Below are positions 17,260 to 24,680 of a stretch of 31,035 bases of DNA, one piece after another. Under the pieces are notes generated by a model. That model saw only the letters and a list, made by a program, of their open reading frames with translations, searched no databases and was not told the origin of the DNA. The stretch spans positions 1-31,035 of the IMG/VR virus record IMGVR_UViG_3300021085_000130, one strand, 5' to 3'. The translations under genes and the position numbers were made by a program. This stretch comes from a virus. How positions within the stretch are numbered: position 1 is the stretch's first letter; each line of letters opens with the position of its first letter.

Positions 17260-18342
17260 ATGGCACCGTTATATCTAGGAGATACAGCAATATCAAAAAT
17301 ATACAAAGGTACTACTGAACTAGCTCAAAACTATTTAGGTGATAGTGCTATGCTATCTACAGGCCCTACAGGTACAGATCATTTTGGTATTATTACATAT
17401 ACAGGAGATAGACCAACTAATGCCGGTAAAACTGGAATGGGATTCCAGCCTGATTTAGTATGGATTAAAGGTAGGTCGTATGATGACTTTCATAGTATAT
17501 TAGATTCAACAAGAGGGGCTAATGTATTATCACCTGATCATCATATGCAAGAATCTAGCTTCAGTGGATTTACTTTTGACAGTGACGGATTTACAGTAGG
17601 TTCAAGTGGTCAAGCTAACTCAAATGGAGAAACTTTAGTAGCATGGGGATGGAAAGCTAATGGAGGTAGTACTTCATCAAATGGAAACGGTTCTATAACA
17701 TCAACAGTACAAGCAAATACTACTGCAGGATTTAGTATAGTTACTTATACAGGTAATAACGCAGGTAGTGCTACTATAGGACATGGATTAGATTCAGCAC
17801 CCCAACTTATTTTCGTTAAAGGTAGAAATGTAAGTGCAGGTTGGCCTACTATGTTTAATGATGGTAGTTATTCTAACTATGGTATAAGATTGAATCAATC
17901 AGGAGTAGATCTTAATAACCAAACAGTATTTTTTAATAATACAGCACCAACAGATTCAGTATTCTCTGTAGGTAGTGCTGATGAAGTAAATGATGGATAC
18001 AATTATGTAGCTTATTGTTGGCATTCAGTAGCTGGTTATTCTAAGGTAGGATCCTATACAGGTACAGGAAATATAGGTCTTACAGAAAGTTTAGGATTCC
18101 AAGCTAGGTTTATAATGGTTAAAAAAGTAGCTCCAAGTGGTGATAGATGGCTAATGGCGGATACATCAAGACATGCAGCTACAAACAACGATGCATTTTT
18201 AGATGCAACATCAACTTTATCAGAAAGAGATTTTAACTGTACCAATGGAATAACATTTGGTTCTGACAGTTTTACAATTAACACGACAGACGGTTCATTT
18301 AATACTTCTGGCGGTACATATATTTACCTAGCATTCGCATAA
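17260..18342 (+). CDS. DUF7483-like virion protein
   Basis: A 360-residue protein with the repeated pattern known in cyanophage and marine phage tail proteins annotated DUF7483. It has a short N-terminal segment of YLGDTAISKIYKGTTELAQNY type, then three similar beta domains: ITYTGDR...GMGFQPDLVWIKGR, IVTYTGNN...IGHGLDSAPQLIFVKGR and VGSYTGTGN...LGFQARFIMVKK. Each carries a (GH)GL.F.P.(L/F)(V/I).(V/I)K core and a W-containing strand (FTVGSSGQANSNGETLVAWGW). Such proteins are thought to be receptor-contacting or decoration components; that role is not proved here. It starts four bases after the previous stop and is followed by a promoter-like element. Product family confidence is good, function is uncertain. 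Confidence 0.7.
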   Translation: MAPLYLGDTAISKIYKGTTELAQNYLGDSAMLSTGPTGTDHFGIITYTGDRPTNAGKTGMGFQPDLVWIKGRSYDDFHSILDSTRGANVLSPDHHMQESSFSGFTFDSDGFTVGSSGQANSNGETLVAWGWKANGGSTSSNGNGSITSTVQANTTAGFSIVTYTGNNAGSATIGHGLDSAPQLIFVKGRNVSAGWPTMFNDGSYSNYGIRLNQSGVDLNNQTVFFNNTAPTDSVFSVGSADEVNDGYNYVAYCWHSVAGYSKVGSYTGTGNIGLTESLGFQARFIMVKKVAPSGDRWLMADTSRHAATNNDAFLDATSTLSERDFNCTNGITFGSDSFTINTTDGSFNTSGGTYIYLAFA

Positions 18343-18360
18343 TTTAAGTAGAAAACAACA

Positions 18361-18370
18361 TATTTATAAT
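18361..18370 (+). promoter_or_regulatory. Candidate late promoter element (TATTTATAAT)
   Basis: Exact copy of the recurring element, 31 bases before the S74 fibre ATG. The leader (AGACAGCAATAACATAATAAAC) contains no Shine-Dalgarno. The last clear copy in the window: no comparable element was found before the downstream enzyme genes. Confidence 0.52.
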
Positions 18371-18401
18371 AGACAGCAATAACATAATAAACTTATAACT
18401 C

Positions 18402-19529
18402 ATGAAAATACAAAAGCCAATAATATCCCAGCCTACTATTACGGCTCCTACTATTACGGATTTAGCTTCTTTAGAAGGGGATGGAGCAAATATAACTGGG
18501 TCTTTTTCTGGTTCATTTGATGCATCAGCTTTTGATAGCCCAGGATTAGGTATAGTTTCTGCATCTGCTCAAGTAGTTGGACATTTACCAACGGGAACAG
18601 TATCAGGTTCAGCTCAAACAGTAGCAAACTTACCAGCAGGAACAGTATCAGGATCAGCACAAATTTTAGCAGGTACTAGCATAGTATCAGCATCATCTAT
18701 AGCTACAACAGCTCAAGGTGAAGTACAACTTACAACCAACGGAGTAGCAGCTACAGCTGTTGACTTAGGGTTGAAAACAGATGATAATGTAGAATTTGCA
18801 AACGTAACAGTAACAGGTGATTTATCTGTAACAGGTACAACCACATCAGTAAATTCAAATACATTAAACATTGGAGACAATATTATATCGTTAAACGGAA
18901 CTGCAGCTACTAAAGGTGGTTTAGCAGTTAACGATGCAACAGGTACTACTACTAGTGGTTCTCTATTATGGGATGGCACTAATGACTATTGGGTAGCAGG
19001 ACCAACAGGATCAGAAGTAAAAATAGCATTAACTGAAGGAGATAGTTTAGTATCTGCATCAGCTTTATCATCAACAGCACAAGGTGAAGTAACTCTAACA
19101 ACTAACGGAGTAGCAGCATCAGCAACAGACTTAGGATTACAAACATCAGATGATGTTCAGTTTGATAGCTTTGGAGTTGGTACAGCAGCATCTGGTACAA
19201 CAGGAGAGATTAGAGCAACAGGTGATATTACAGCATACTATTCATCAGATGAAAGACTTAAGGAGAACTTTACTCCACTAGCAGGAGCTTTAGATAAAGT
19301 AAAAGCAATTGGTGGATATGAGTTTGATTGGAAAGATGGTATCGAAGACGTTGTTAGTAAAACAGGTCACGATATTGGAGTTAAAGCACAAGAGCTGCAA
19401 GTACAATATCCAGAATTAGTTCATGAGAGAGATAATGGATATTTAGCAGTTGATTATATTAAATTAAATGCAGTATTAATTGAAGCAGTAAAAGAATTAG
19501 CTGCAAAAGTAGAAGAATTAAGTAAATAA
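18402..19529 (+). CDS. Tail fibre with C-terminal S74 endosialidase-type chaperone
   Basis: A 375-residue fibre whose last 94 residues are an intramolecular chaperone of the endosialidase/peptidase S74 family. The diagnostic motif SSDERLKEN is at residues 281-289. The family cuts itself before a serine and uses a Ser/Lys pair five residues apart, here Ser282 and Lys287, so cleavage is predicted between Ser281 and Ser282. Downstream GHDIGVKAQELQVQYPELV and LNAVLIEAVKELAAKVEEL are typical of the helical chaperone that trimerises the fibre and is then released. The N-terminal part has SGSFSGSF, three tandem VSGSAQ-type phrases and the WDGTNDYWVAGPTGSE cassette shared with the 12159 fibre. It sits at the end of the fibre run, so it could fold its own trimer only; supply in trans is not expected. 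Confidence 0.88.
   Translation: MKIQKPIISQPTITAPTITDLASLEGDGANITGSFSGSFDASAFDSPGLGIVSASAQVVGHLPTGTVSGSAQTVANLPAGTVSGSAQILAGTSIVSASSIATTAQGEVQLTTNGVAATAVDLGLKTDDNVEFANVTVTGDLSVTGTTTSVNSNTLNIGDNIISLNGTAATKGGLAVNDATGTTTSGSLLWDGTNDYWVAGPTGSEVKIALTEGDSLVSASALSSTAQGEVTLTTNGVAASATDLGLQTSDDVQFDSFGVGTAASGTTGEIRATGDITAYYSSDERLKENFTPLAGALDKVKAIGGYEFDWKDGIEDVVSKTGHDIGVKAQELQVQYPELVHERDNGYLAVDYIKLNAVLIEAVKELAAKVEELSK
18804..19031 (+). repeat. Fibre module, copy 2 of the 77-residue cassette
   Basis: Paralogue of 13392-13622, encoding VTVTGDLSVTG, DNIISLNGT and WDGTNDYWVAGPTGSEV. It is one residue shorter and differs mainly in the middle, where TAPDTNSGS is replaced by TGTTTSGS. Confidence 0.85.
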
Positions 19530-19544
19530 TTCGTATATTAAATT

Positions 19545-20093
19545 ATGGGTTTAAGGTTACAGGTTGATTTGGAAACAAATCGAGGTCCAACTAATAAGTT
19601 GTTTGTCAGAATAGATAGTTGGAAAGTTAATATGACTTTAGGTGAGGTGAAATTTACCACAACATCTTGGTTAGATAAAAGTTACGGAGAAAAGTTCTTA
19701 CGAAAATATGCTGCAGATAAATTAAAACCTGCAGTAGGTTTAGTAGGAGGAAAAGTTATTTATTACCCTAAACCTTCTTCTGAAGGAAAGGAAATAGTAA
19801 TAGATAATTTATATGTTGCACCAATGATTGTTGAGAAAGAAGTAGAAGAAGATATTACAGAAAAACAAACAGTCAATAAAGAGGTACCATATGTTAGTTT
19901 TGATGAGAATGGAGATGAAGTAACGTTATATAGAACAGTAGAAGTAACCGAAGATATAGTAACAGGTACTAAAACTGAATTGAAAAGCGTTATAGATTAT
20001 ACTATAGTCGATAGACTACAGGAGTTTTCATATGATTATTTAGTGAAACAACTTTCAAAAGTTTTTCCTAAAAGTAAAATAAAAAAAATATAA
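19545..20093 (+). CDS. Conserved phage protein of unknown function, beta-rich
   Basis: A 182-residue protein. The N-terminal 95 or so residues (MGLRLQVDLETNRGP, FVRIDSWKVNMTLGEVKFTT, KPAVGLVGGKVIYYP) read as a beta-sandwich or barrel with conserved-looking aromatic positions. A charged middle (EKEVEEDITEKQTVNKEV) and a basic C-terminal helix (LVKQLSKVFPKSKIKKI) follow. I recognise the type as a recurring hypothetical gene beside tail-fibre genes in uncultured marine T4-like phages but know no function. It starts 15 bases after the S74 fibre and is one base from the next gene, so it is likely a minor virion or assembly protein of the fibre operon. The leader before it (CGTATATTAAATT) has no Shine-Dalgarno. 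Confidence 0.6.
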   Translation: MGLRLQVDLETNRGPTNKLFVRIDSWKVNMTLGEVKFTTTSWLDKSYGEKFLRKYAADKLKPAVGLVGGKVIYYPKPSSEGKEIVIDNLYVAPMIVEKEVEEDITEKQTVNKEVPYVSFDENGDEVTLYRTVEVTEDIVTGTKTELKSVIDYTIVDRLQEFSYDYLVKQLSKVFPKSKIKKI

Positions 20094-20094
20094 A

Positions 20095-20538
20095 ATGGCA
20101 GTACATACTTACGGAACAACAAATATAGCATTTAGTTCATTTGATACTTGGTCAAATAATGTATCGAGTGATTCTAACGTTACTATGAATGATGCATTAG
20201 GAGATGCAGTACCTTCAAATAGTAATCCAACATCAGCTAGTGAGATTTACAATAACAACTGGTTTTATGGATCTTTACAAGTTTCAACAGGTGGTTATGT
20301 TGATATTAGTGCTACAGGTTATTCTGTTGCAGATAGTCAAGGTGCTACCATAAAGAATGTTAACCTAGACGAAAGTAACCTTACATTAACAGCAGACGAA
20401 TCAGCTGCTTACCCTAGAACATTTGTTAGATGGAGAGCTGGTGGATCAGGTGGATCAACGATATCTACAAATACAGTACTCACACTTACTGCGGCAGATC
20501 AAACATCTACTACAGTATTTTATGCAGAGTTTACTTAA
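20095..20538 (+). CDS. Small fibre-like virion protein
   Basis: A 147-residue Ser/Thr/Asn-rich protein (MAVHTYGTTNIAFSSFDTW). Its N-terminal part resembles tail-tip or fibre adaptor proteins, with a conserved-looking SSFDTWSNNVSSDSNVTMNDAL segment described here only by its ends. Its C-terminal 38 residues (FVRWRAGGSGGSTISTNTVL, then TLTAADQTSTTVFYAEF) match the layout of bacterial InlB/List-type beta-repeats: a FxxWxxGG strand, a Thr-rich strand and a terminal VFYAxF. That suggests a small beta-repeat receptor-contact module. It follows the previous gene by one base. It is the last structural-type gene before the enzyme run. Confidence 0.55.
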   Translation: MAVHTYGTTNIAFSSFDTWSNNVSSDSNVTMNDALGDAVPSNSNPTSASEIYNNNWFYGSLQVSTGGYVDISATGYSVADSQGATIKNVNLDESNLTLTADESAAYPRTFVRWRAGGSGGSTISTNTVLTLTAADQTSTTVFYAEFT

Positions 20539-20559
20539 TAGTAACTAAAAAAAAGGTTT

Positions 20560-21414
20560 TTGAATACATATTGGGTTTACGAAAATATACAGGAACGGGT
20601 ATCTTTCTATAACAAGTTAGATACTCTCTTATTGTTATCTTCCGTCTACTTATGGAAGAAACACCATCCATCTTATACTACCAATCTTTCGGTAGATAAA
20701 CTTACATACGAATACTTACACAACCTTAATGGATTATACTTATGGGACAATGTAGAGATACTACCAAAGAATAAGTCAATCAATAAAGGAGTGTTCTGGG
20801 CATCAGCTAAACTAGAAAAGTTAAGGTATATCAAAGGCCCAGCTATAATGATGGATCATGATTTTCTTATTTATAAGAATATTGATAAATACCTAAACGA
20901 ACAACCTTTCTTTGCTCATGAAGAAAATGGAGATCAATATTACGATACTTCATGGAATCCTTTTATACAGCAAATTAGTCACATAGTTAACAGACCTAAA
21001 CCTCATGCTATTAACTGTTGTTTTGAATACTTTCCAGATAGTAACTTTACAAATAACTATGCTAAAACTAGTATAGAGTTAATGCAAAAATTTACAGAAC
21101 TAAAAGTACCTAATTCTAGGTTTTTAATATTTGCAGAACAATTACTGTTAAAACACTTATTAGACTTTCATAATATAGAATATGATACCTTACTTAACGA
21201 AAAATGGAATGCGAAAGGTAAATACTATGAGCAAAGCGATAAAGGTCATATGTCATTTGTAGAGAGCAATACTACGTATAGGCATTACTGGATGGATAAA
21301 CCTTTAATAAGAAAAAACAAAGAAGGGTTTAATCTTGAAGGAGAAATCACTATATTGTTAAATATACTAAAACGTACAGAAGTTAATTTAGACTATATTA
21401 ACAATGCTCTTTAA
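20560..21414 (+). CDS. GT-A-like glycosyltransferase (DUF6734-like), TTG start
   Basis: A 284-residue protein opening with TTG at 20560. An in-frame TAA at 20542-20544 rules out upstream extension, and the first ATG comes far downstream near residue 97, inside the core, so the TTG is the likely start. The core GPAIMMDHDFLIYKNID places a DxD-type motif (Asp99-His100-Asp101) after a hydrophobic strand, as in GT-A enzymes that bind a nucleotide-sugar through a divalent metal. The flanks (LYLWDNVEILPKN before, PFFAHEENG after) resemble the DUF6734 group. A Trp/Tyr-rich C-terminus (YRHYWMDKPLIRKN) follows. It overlaps the next gene by 11 bases. Substrate unknown. An A8 run and AAGG precede the start, a weak ribosome-binding candidate. 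Confidence 0.55.
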   Translation: MNTYWVYENIQERVSFYNKLDTLLLLSSVYLWKKHHPSYTTNLSVDKLTYEYLHNLNGLYLWDNVEILPKNKSINKGVFWASAKLEKLRYIKGPAIMMDHDFLIYKNIDKYLNEQPFFAHEENGDQYYDTSWNPFIQQISHIVNRPKPHAINCCFEYFPDSNFTNNYAKTSIELMQKFTELKVPNSRFLIFAEQLLLKHLLDFHNIEYDTLLNEKWNAKGKYYEQSDKGHMSFVESNTTYRHYWMDKPLIRKNKEGFNLEGEITILLNILKRTEVNLDYINNAL

Positions 21415-22132
21415 TTTAGAATACATAAAGAACTACTTAACCAATAACAAAGACAAACCAGTAAGTTATAGGTGGACTCATGGTGCTACTGATTTACATT
21501 TAGGAGACGGATTACTTATTTACTCAATAATACAGTTTATGAGAGCCAAAGTATGTGTATGCTTAGGTTCAGGAGGTGGATTTATACCACGTATAATGAC
21601 TCAAGCAAGAGTAGACTTATATGATTCAGGTATATTTGAAGGTAATCGTGATTACAATTGGGGTGATATAGGTAGTACCTACATAGTTGATGCGGCTAAT
21701 GAAGTTGGTGGTGAAGTTAACTGGTTAAAGAAAGACTCATTTTTTAGAGAAAACTTTTATCCAAGGATTATCAATGAAACTACTGAAGATGCATACTATA
21801 ACTTTTTTGTAAAAGAAGATATTAAAATTGACTATCTACATATTGATGCTGGACATACATATGATGACGTAAAACTAGATTTTGAACTATACACTAAGTT
21901 ACTGTCTAAAAACGGAGTAGTATCAATACATGATACAGATATAAAATATGCAGATAACTATATTATTTCAAAAGATATATCAGATAAAGATGCTCATGCA
22001 AAATTTGCAGAAGGTCCTTCAAAGTTTATAAAGGAAATACCTAAAAAATGGCAAAGATTTGATTTCTTTAATACAGGTATTTTACCAGAAAAACCAAGTT
22101 CTACAGGACTAACAATTTTAAGACATGCCTAA
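21404..22132 (+). CDS. Class I SAM-dependent methyltransferase (Methyltransf_24-like)
   Basis: A 242-residue protein of Rossmann type. A glycine-rich motif I is visible as CVCLGSGGGFIPRIM near residues 50-64. The strongly conserved late part is IDYLHIDAGHTYDDVKLDFE (Asp148-Ala-Gly-His151), followed by KNGVVSIHDTD. These are the hallmarks of the Methyltransf_24/CmcI-like family, many members of which methylate sugars or small molecules in glycan clusters. SAM-dependent O- or N-methylation is expected, perhaps of the glycan made by neighbouring transferases. The start overlaps the previous gene by 11 bases and the end overlaps the next by eight, so translation is tightly coupled. Confidence 0.72.
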   Translation: MLFNLEYIKNYLTNNKDKPVSYRWTHGATDLHLGDGLLIYSIIQFMRAKVCVCLGSGGGFIPRIMTQARVDLYDSGIFEGNRDYNWGDIGSTYIVDAANEVGGEVNWLKKDSFFRENFYPRIINETTEDAYYNFFVKEDIKIDYLHIDAGHTYDDVKLDFELYTKLLSKNGVVSIHDTDIKYADNYIISKDISDKDAHAKFAEGPSKFIKEIPKKWQRFDFFNTGILPEKPSSTGLTILRHA

Positions 22133-22964
22133 CCTAGTAACAGTAGTAGGTGAGAATACCCATATTCTCCCTCATATGTTAAAACATTACGAAAACCAGA
22201 TTGATAAAGCTTATGTTGCTGTATATAGACAAAGTGAGGATGACGGTATATTAGAAGAAATAGAAGAATTAGGGATTACTCCTTTTATGGTTTTTACAGA
22301 ACCTAAATATAACTGGCATAGAGTAACAGAAATATACAACTCAGTAAAAGAAACAAAACCAAACGATTGGTGGATAGTATCAGACGATGACGAATTACAA
22401 GTATACCCAGAACCTATAGAGAGTATCATTGAGAAGTGTGAGAGAAGTGGATATGACTTTGTGACAGGAGGTTTCTTAGATAGGATAGGTATAGATGGCA
22501 TATTTCCTGAAGTAACGAGAGATACAATTATTCATGAAGCTTTTCCTTTAGCTGGTTTCTTTAGATACCCTATGAGTAAAGCATGTCCAAATAAAGTAAC
22601 ATTAATGAAAGGACATCAACAAATTACATCTGGTCAACATTATGCCACATTTGCTGACGGTACTAACAGTTGGGGTAAATCACATCCTAAGAGAATGCCT
22701 ATACAAGAGGTATTTACTCAAGTTCATCATTTCAAATGGGATAAGACATGTGTAGATAGAATAAAGAAAGTAGCAGATAATGCAAAAGACTATTCATTTT
22801 CAGATGAATATAGAATAATGTATCATGCTATTAGGAAATCTAATTGGAAAATAGATGTTAAAAATCCTTTGTATTTAGTTGAGAATCTGAGGGATTTTAC
22901 CTATATTAATTATAATGACTATAGCAAATGGTCAAGTATAACAGATAAAATAGTTACAATATGA
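22125..22964 (+). CDS. GT2-like glycosyltransferase
   Basis: A 279-residue protein with a GT-A layout. An N-terminal strand-loop (LVTVVGENTHILPHMLKHY) of the glycosyltransferase family 2/92-like type is followed by an acidic DDDE motif (residues 87-90, in WWIVSDDDELQVYP) equivalent to the metal-binding DxD. Then come YDFVTGGFLDRIG and a His-rich part (VHHFKWDKTCVDRI) like the HHFKW segment common in these enzymes. It would transfer a sugar from a nucleotide donor to an unknown acceptor. The ATG is inside the end of the methyltransferase gene and the TGA overlaps the next ATG (ATGA). Family-level call is good, specificity unknown. Confidence 0.68.
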   Translation: MPNLVTVVGENTHILPHMLKHYENQIDKAYVAVYRQSEDDGILEEIEELGITPFMVFTEPKYNWHRVTEIYNSVKETKPNDWWIVSDDDELQVYPEPIESIIEKCERSGYDFVTGGFLDRIGIDGIFPEVTRDTIIHEAFPLAGFFRYPMSKACPNKVTLMKGHQQITSGQHYATFADGTNSWGKSHPKRMPIQEVFTQVHHFKWDKTCVDRIKKVADNAKDYSFSDEYRIMYHAIRKSNWKIDVKNPLYLVENLRDFTYINYNDYSKWSSITDKIVTI

Positions 22965-23173
22965 CAGAATCAGAGTACAGAATTAAGAAAATAGAGCTAG
23001 AAGAAGCTAAAGTAAAGCATTTAGAAAAACTAGCTACCTGCGTAGATATACTTACACTGTGGTTTGAAGAGATAGATAAGGAAGATTGGGACAACAGAAT
23101 GCAATTTTACCTTAATGAATTTCATAGAGCAGTAGTTCCAACAAAAGACGATGAAGAAGAGGTAAATGAGTAG
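22961..23173 (+). CDS. Small acidic helical protein, unknown
   Basis: A 70-residue protein, mostly predicted helix: ESEYRIKKIELEEAKVKHLE, then TLWFEEIDKEDWDNRMQFYL, ending in a Glu-rich tail (DDEEEVNE). It overlaps the preceding gene by four bases (ATGA) and the next by eight, which argues that it is translated and not a shadow. No known family. A small subunit or regulator for the flanking glycosyltransferases is possible but unsupported by motif. Confidence 0.55.
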   Translation: MTESEYRIKKIELEEAKVKHLEKLATCVDILTLWFEEIDKEDWDNRMQFYLNEFHRAVVPTKDDEEEVNE

Positions 23174-24680
23174 AAAAAAGCTTGGTATTATTGTTCCGTA
23201 TAGAGACAGACCAGGTCAACTTAGATCATTTATAAAAGGAATTGGAGATTACTTTGCTACTACCGTTAAAAACTTTAGACCCTATATTTTTGTAGTAGAA
23301 CAGAAAGACACTAAAGACTTTAATAGAGGTAAGCTACTAAACGTAGGTTTCTTAAAAGCAGAAGAGTTTGGTTGTGATTACGTAGTGTTTCATGATATAG
23401 ATATGTTACCTTACAATGTTGACTATTCATTTAGTGAAACTCCTTTACAACTTGCTAATAAGTTTGATGCAACAGAGCAGTTTACACGTACTATCAATGA
23501 CGACTACTTTGGAGGTGTTACATTATTTTCAGTAGATGCATTCAGAAAGATAAACGGCTATTCTAATAAGTATAGAGGTTGGGGGTTTGAGGATAATGAC
23601 CTTTTGTATAGGTGTGAAAAAAATGGTATTAAACTAGATGAACAGGTTTATAGGAGTTATTCTGAAAACGGTAAAACTATTTCATTTAACGGTAAGAATT
23701 CACATATTAAGATACCTAATAACTATACCTATGCTCGTCCATTAACATTTTATGCTTCTTTTTACCCTAGTGATATAAAGTGTGATAAAGATGAAATAAC
23801 AGATGAGTATGCAGTGTTTGCAGTACCAGGTGAAGATTTAAATTTATCTTATAACTCTTTTAGAACATATAAATTTGAAGCCTTTCTTAGTAGTAATGAA
23901 GCAGTATCAGTTACATCTAAAACTTTACCTAACATGCCTTGTAGAGCTGTTGTTACTGTAGACTCTAGAAACAAAGAAATATATTTTTATTTAAACGGTA
24001 TTAAGATTGGTAAGAATAGATGGGAAAAATACGGTATAAAAAAGTATAATACTGAACCTTACTTTTATTTAGGAGTAGGTAATCCGAAAAGAAAACTCAA
24101 ACAAAAGTGGTTTAAAGGTAATATAGATGAATTTGCAACTTTTAATAGAATACTAACAGAAGAAGAAATAAGAGATATATCTACTAAAATATCAGGAAAG
24201 TTAACAGATAATATCAGAAGATACAAACCAGATGATAGTCTTATAGGTTATTATAGAGCAGATACTACTCAAGAAGTTAAAGTAGAAACTTCCAAGTCAA
24301 ATATTGGAGGTAGGTATAATGAATTAGATACAGAATTGCAGTTAGTAGATTTATCTGGTAAAAATAACCACGGTAGCATACATAACTGTAAAATAATAGA
24401 AAATAAACATCAAGCTAGTACTAAAATTAAAATACCTCATAGACGTAGAGGTAAGTATAAATTAATACCTCATGAAGAACAGGGGTATACACTTGGATAT
24501 TGGAAGAATTGGAAAAGTAGAATAAATCAGCTTAGATACTACGAGATTATCAATAGCGGTAAAGAAGAGTATTTAGAAGATGGACTTTCATCATGTAGAT
24601 ACAAGGTATTAGATGAATACGATCATTTTTTAGGAGCTAATTATAAAATAGATACTAAAGTTATATCAATAAGGTCATAA
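23166..24680 (+). CDS. GT7 beta-1,4-galactosyltransferase-like enzyme with inserted LamG lectin domain (copy 1)
   Basis: A 504-residue enzyme. Residues 1-165 and about 425-504 together make one GT7 catalytic domain: VPYRDR (10-15), FNRGKLLNVGF (52-62), HDIDM (DxD, 77-79), YFGG (114-117), NGYSNKYRGWGFEDND (130-145). After the insertion come LIPHEE (His436, equivalent to the metal-ligand His of B4GALT1) and EDGLSSCRYKVLDEY (like the mammalian SDGLNSLTYQVLD). Between them, residues 165-425 hold a LamG-like jelly roll: SFNGKNSHIKIP, FYLNGIKIG, FKGNIDEFATFNRILTEEE and LVDLSGKNNHG. The position three before the His is Leu instead of the Met of B4GALT1, which may alter metal preference. Its start overlaps the small upstream gene by eight bases. 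A paralogue with the same architecture follows. Confidence 0.82.
   Translation: MSRKKLGIIVPYRDRPGQLRSFIKGIGDYFATTVKNFRPYIFVVEQKDTKDFNRGKLLNVGFLKAEEFGCDYVVFHDIDMLPYNVDYSFSETPLQLANKFDATEQFTRTINDDYFGGVTLFSVDAFRKINGYSNKYRGWGFEDNDLLYRCEKNGIKLDEQVYRSYSENGKTISFNGKNSHIKIPNNYTYARPLTFYASFYPSDIKCDKDEITDEYAVFAVPGEDLNLSYNSFRTYKFEAFLSSNEAVSVTSKTLPNMPCRAVVTVDSRNKEIYFYLNGIKIGKNRWEKYGIKKYNTEPYFYLGVGNPKRKLKQKWFKGNIDEFATFNRILTEEEIRDISTKISGKLTDNIRRYKPDDSLIGYYRADTTQEVKVETSKSNIGGRYNELDTELQLVDLSGKNNHGSIHNCKIIENKHQASTKIKIPHRRRGKYKLIPHEEQGYTLGYWKNWKSRINQLRYYEIINSGKEEYLEDGLSSCRYKVLDEYDHFLGANYKIDTKVISIRS

Noticed and set aside
6149-20538. Diversity-generating retroelement acting on fibre tips
   Set aside because: No reverse transcriptase, template repeat or adenine-biased variable repeat was found in the window; repeats here are ordinary structural repeats.
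20546-20560. A8 run before the glycosyltransferase as a programmed frameshift site
   Set aside because: The upstream gene has already stopped at 20538 and another in-frame stop lies at 20542, so no fusion product would result.
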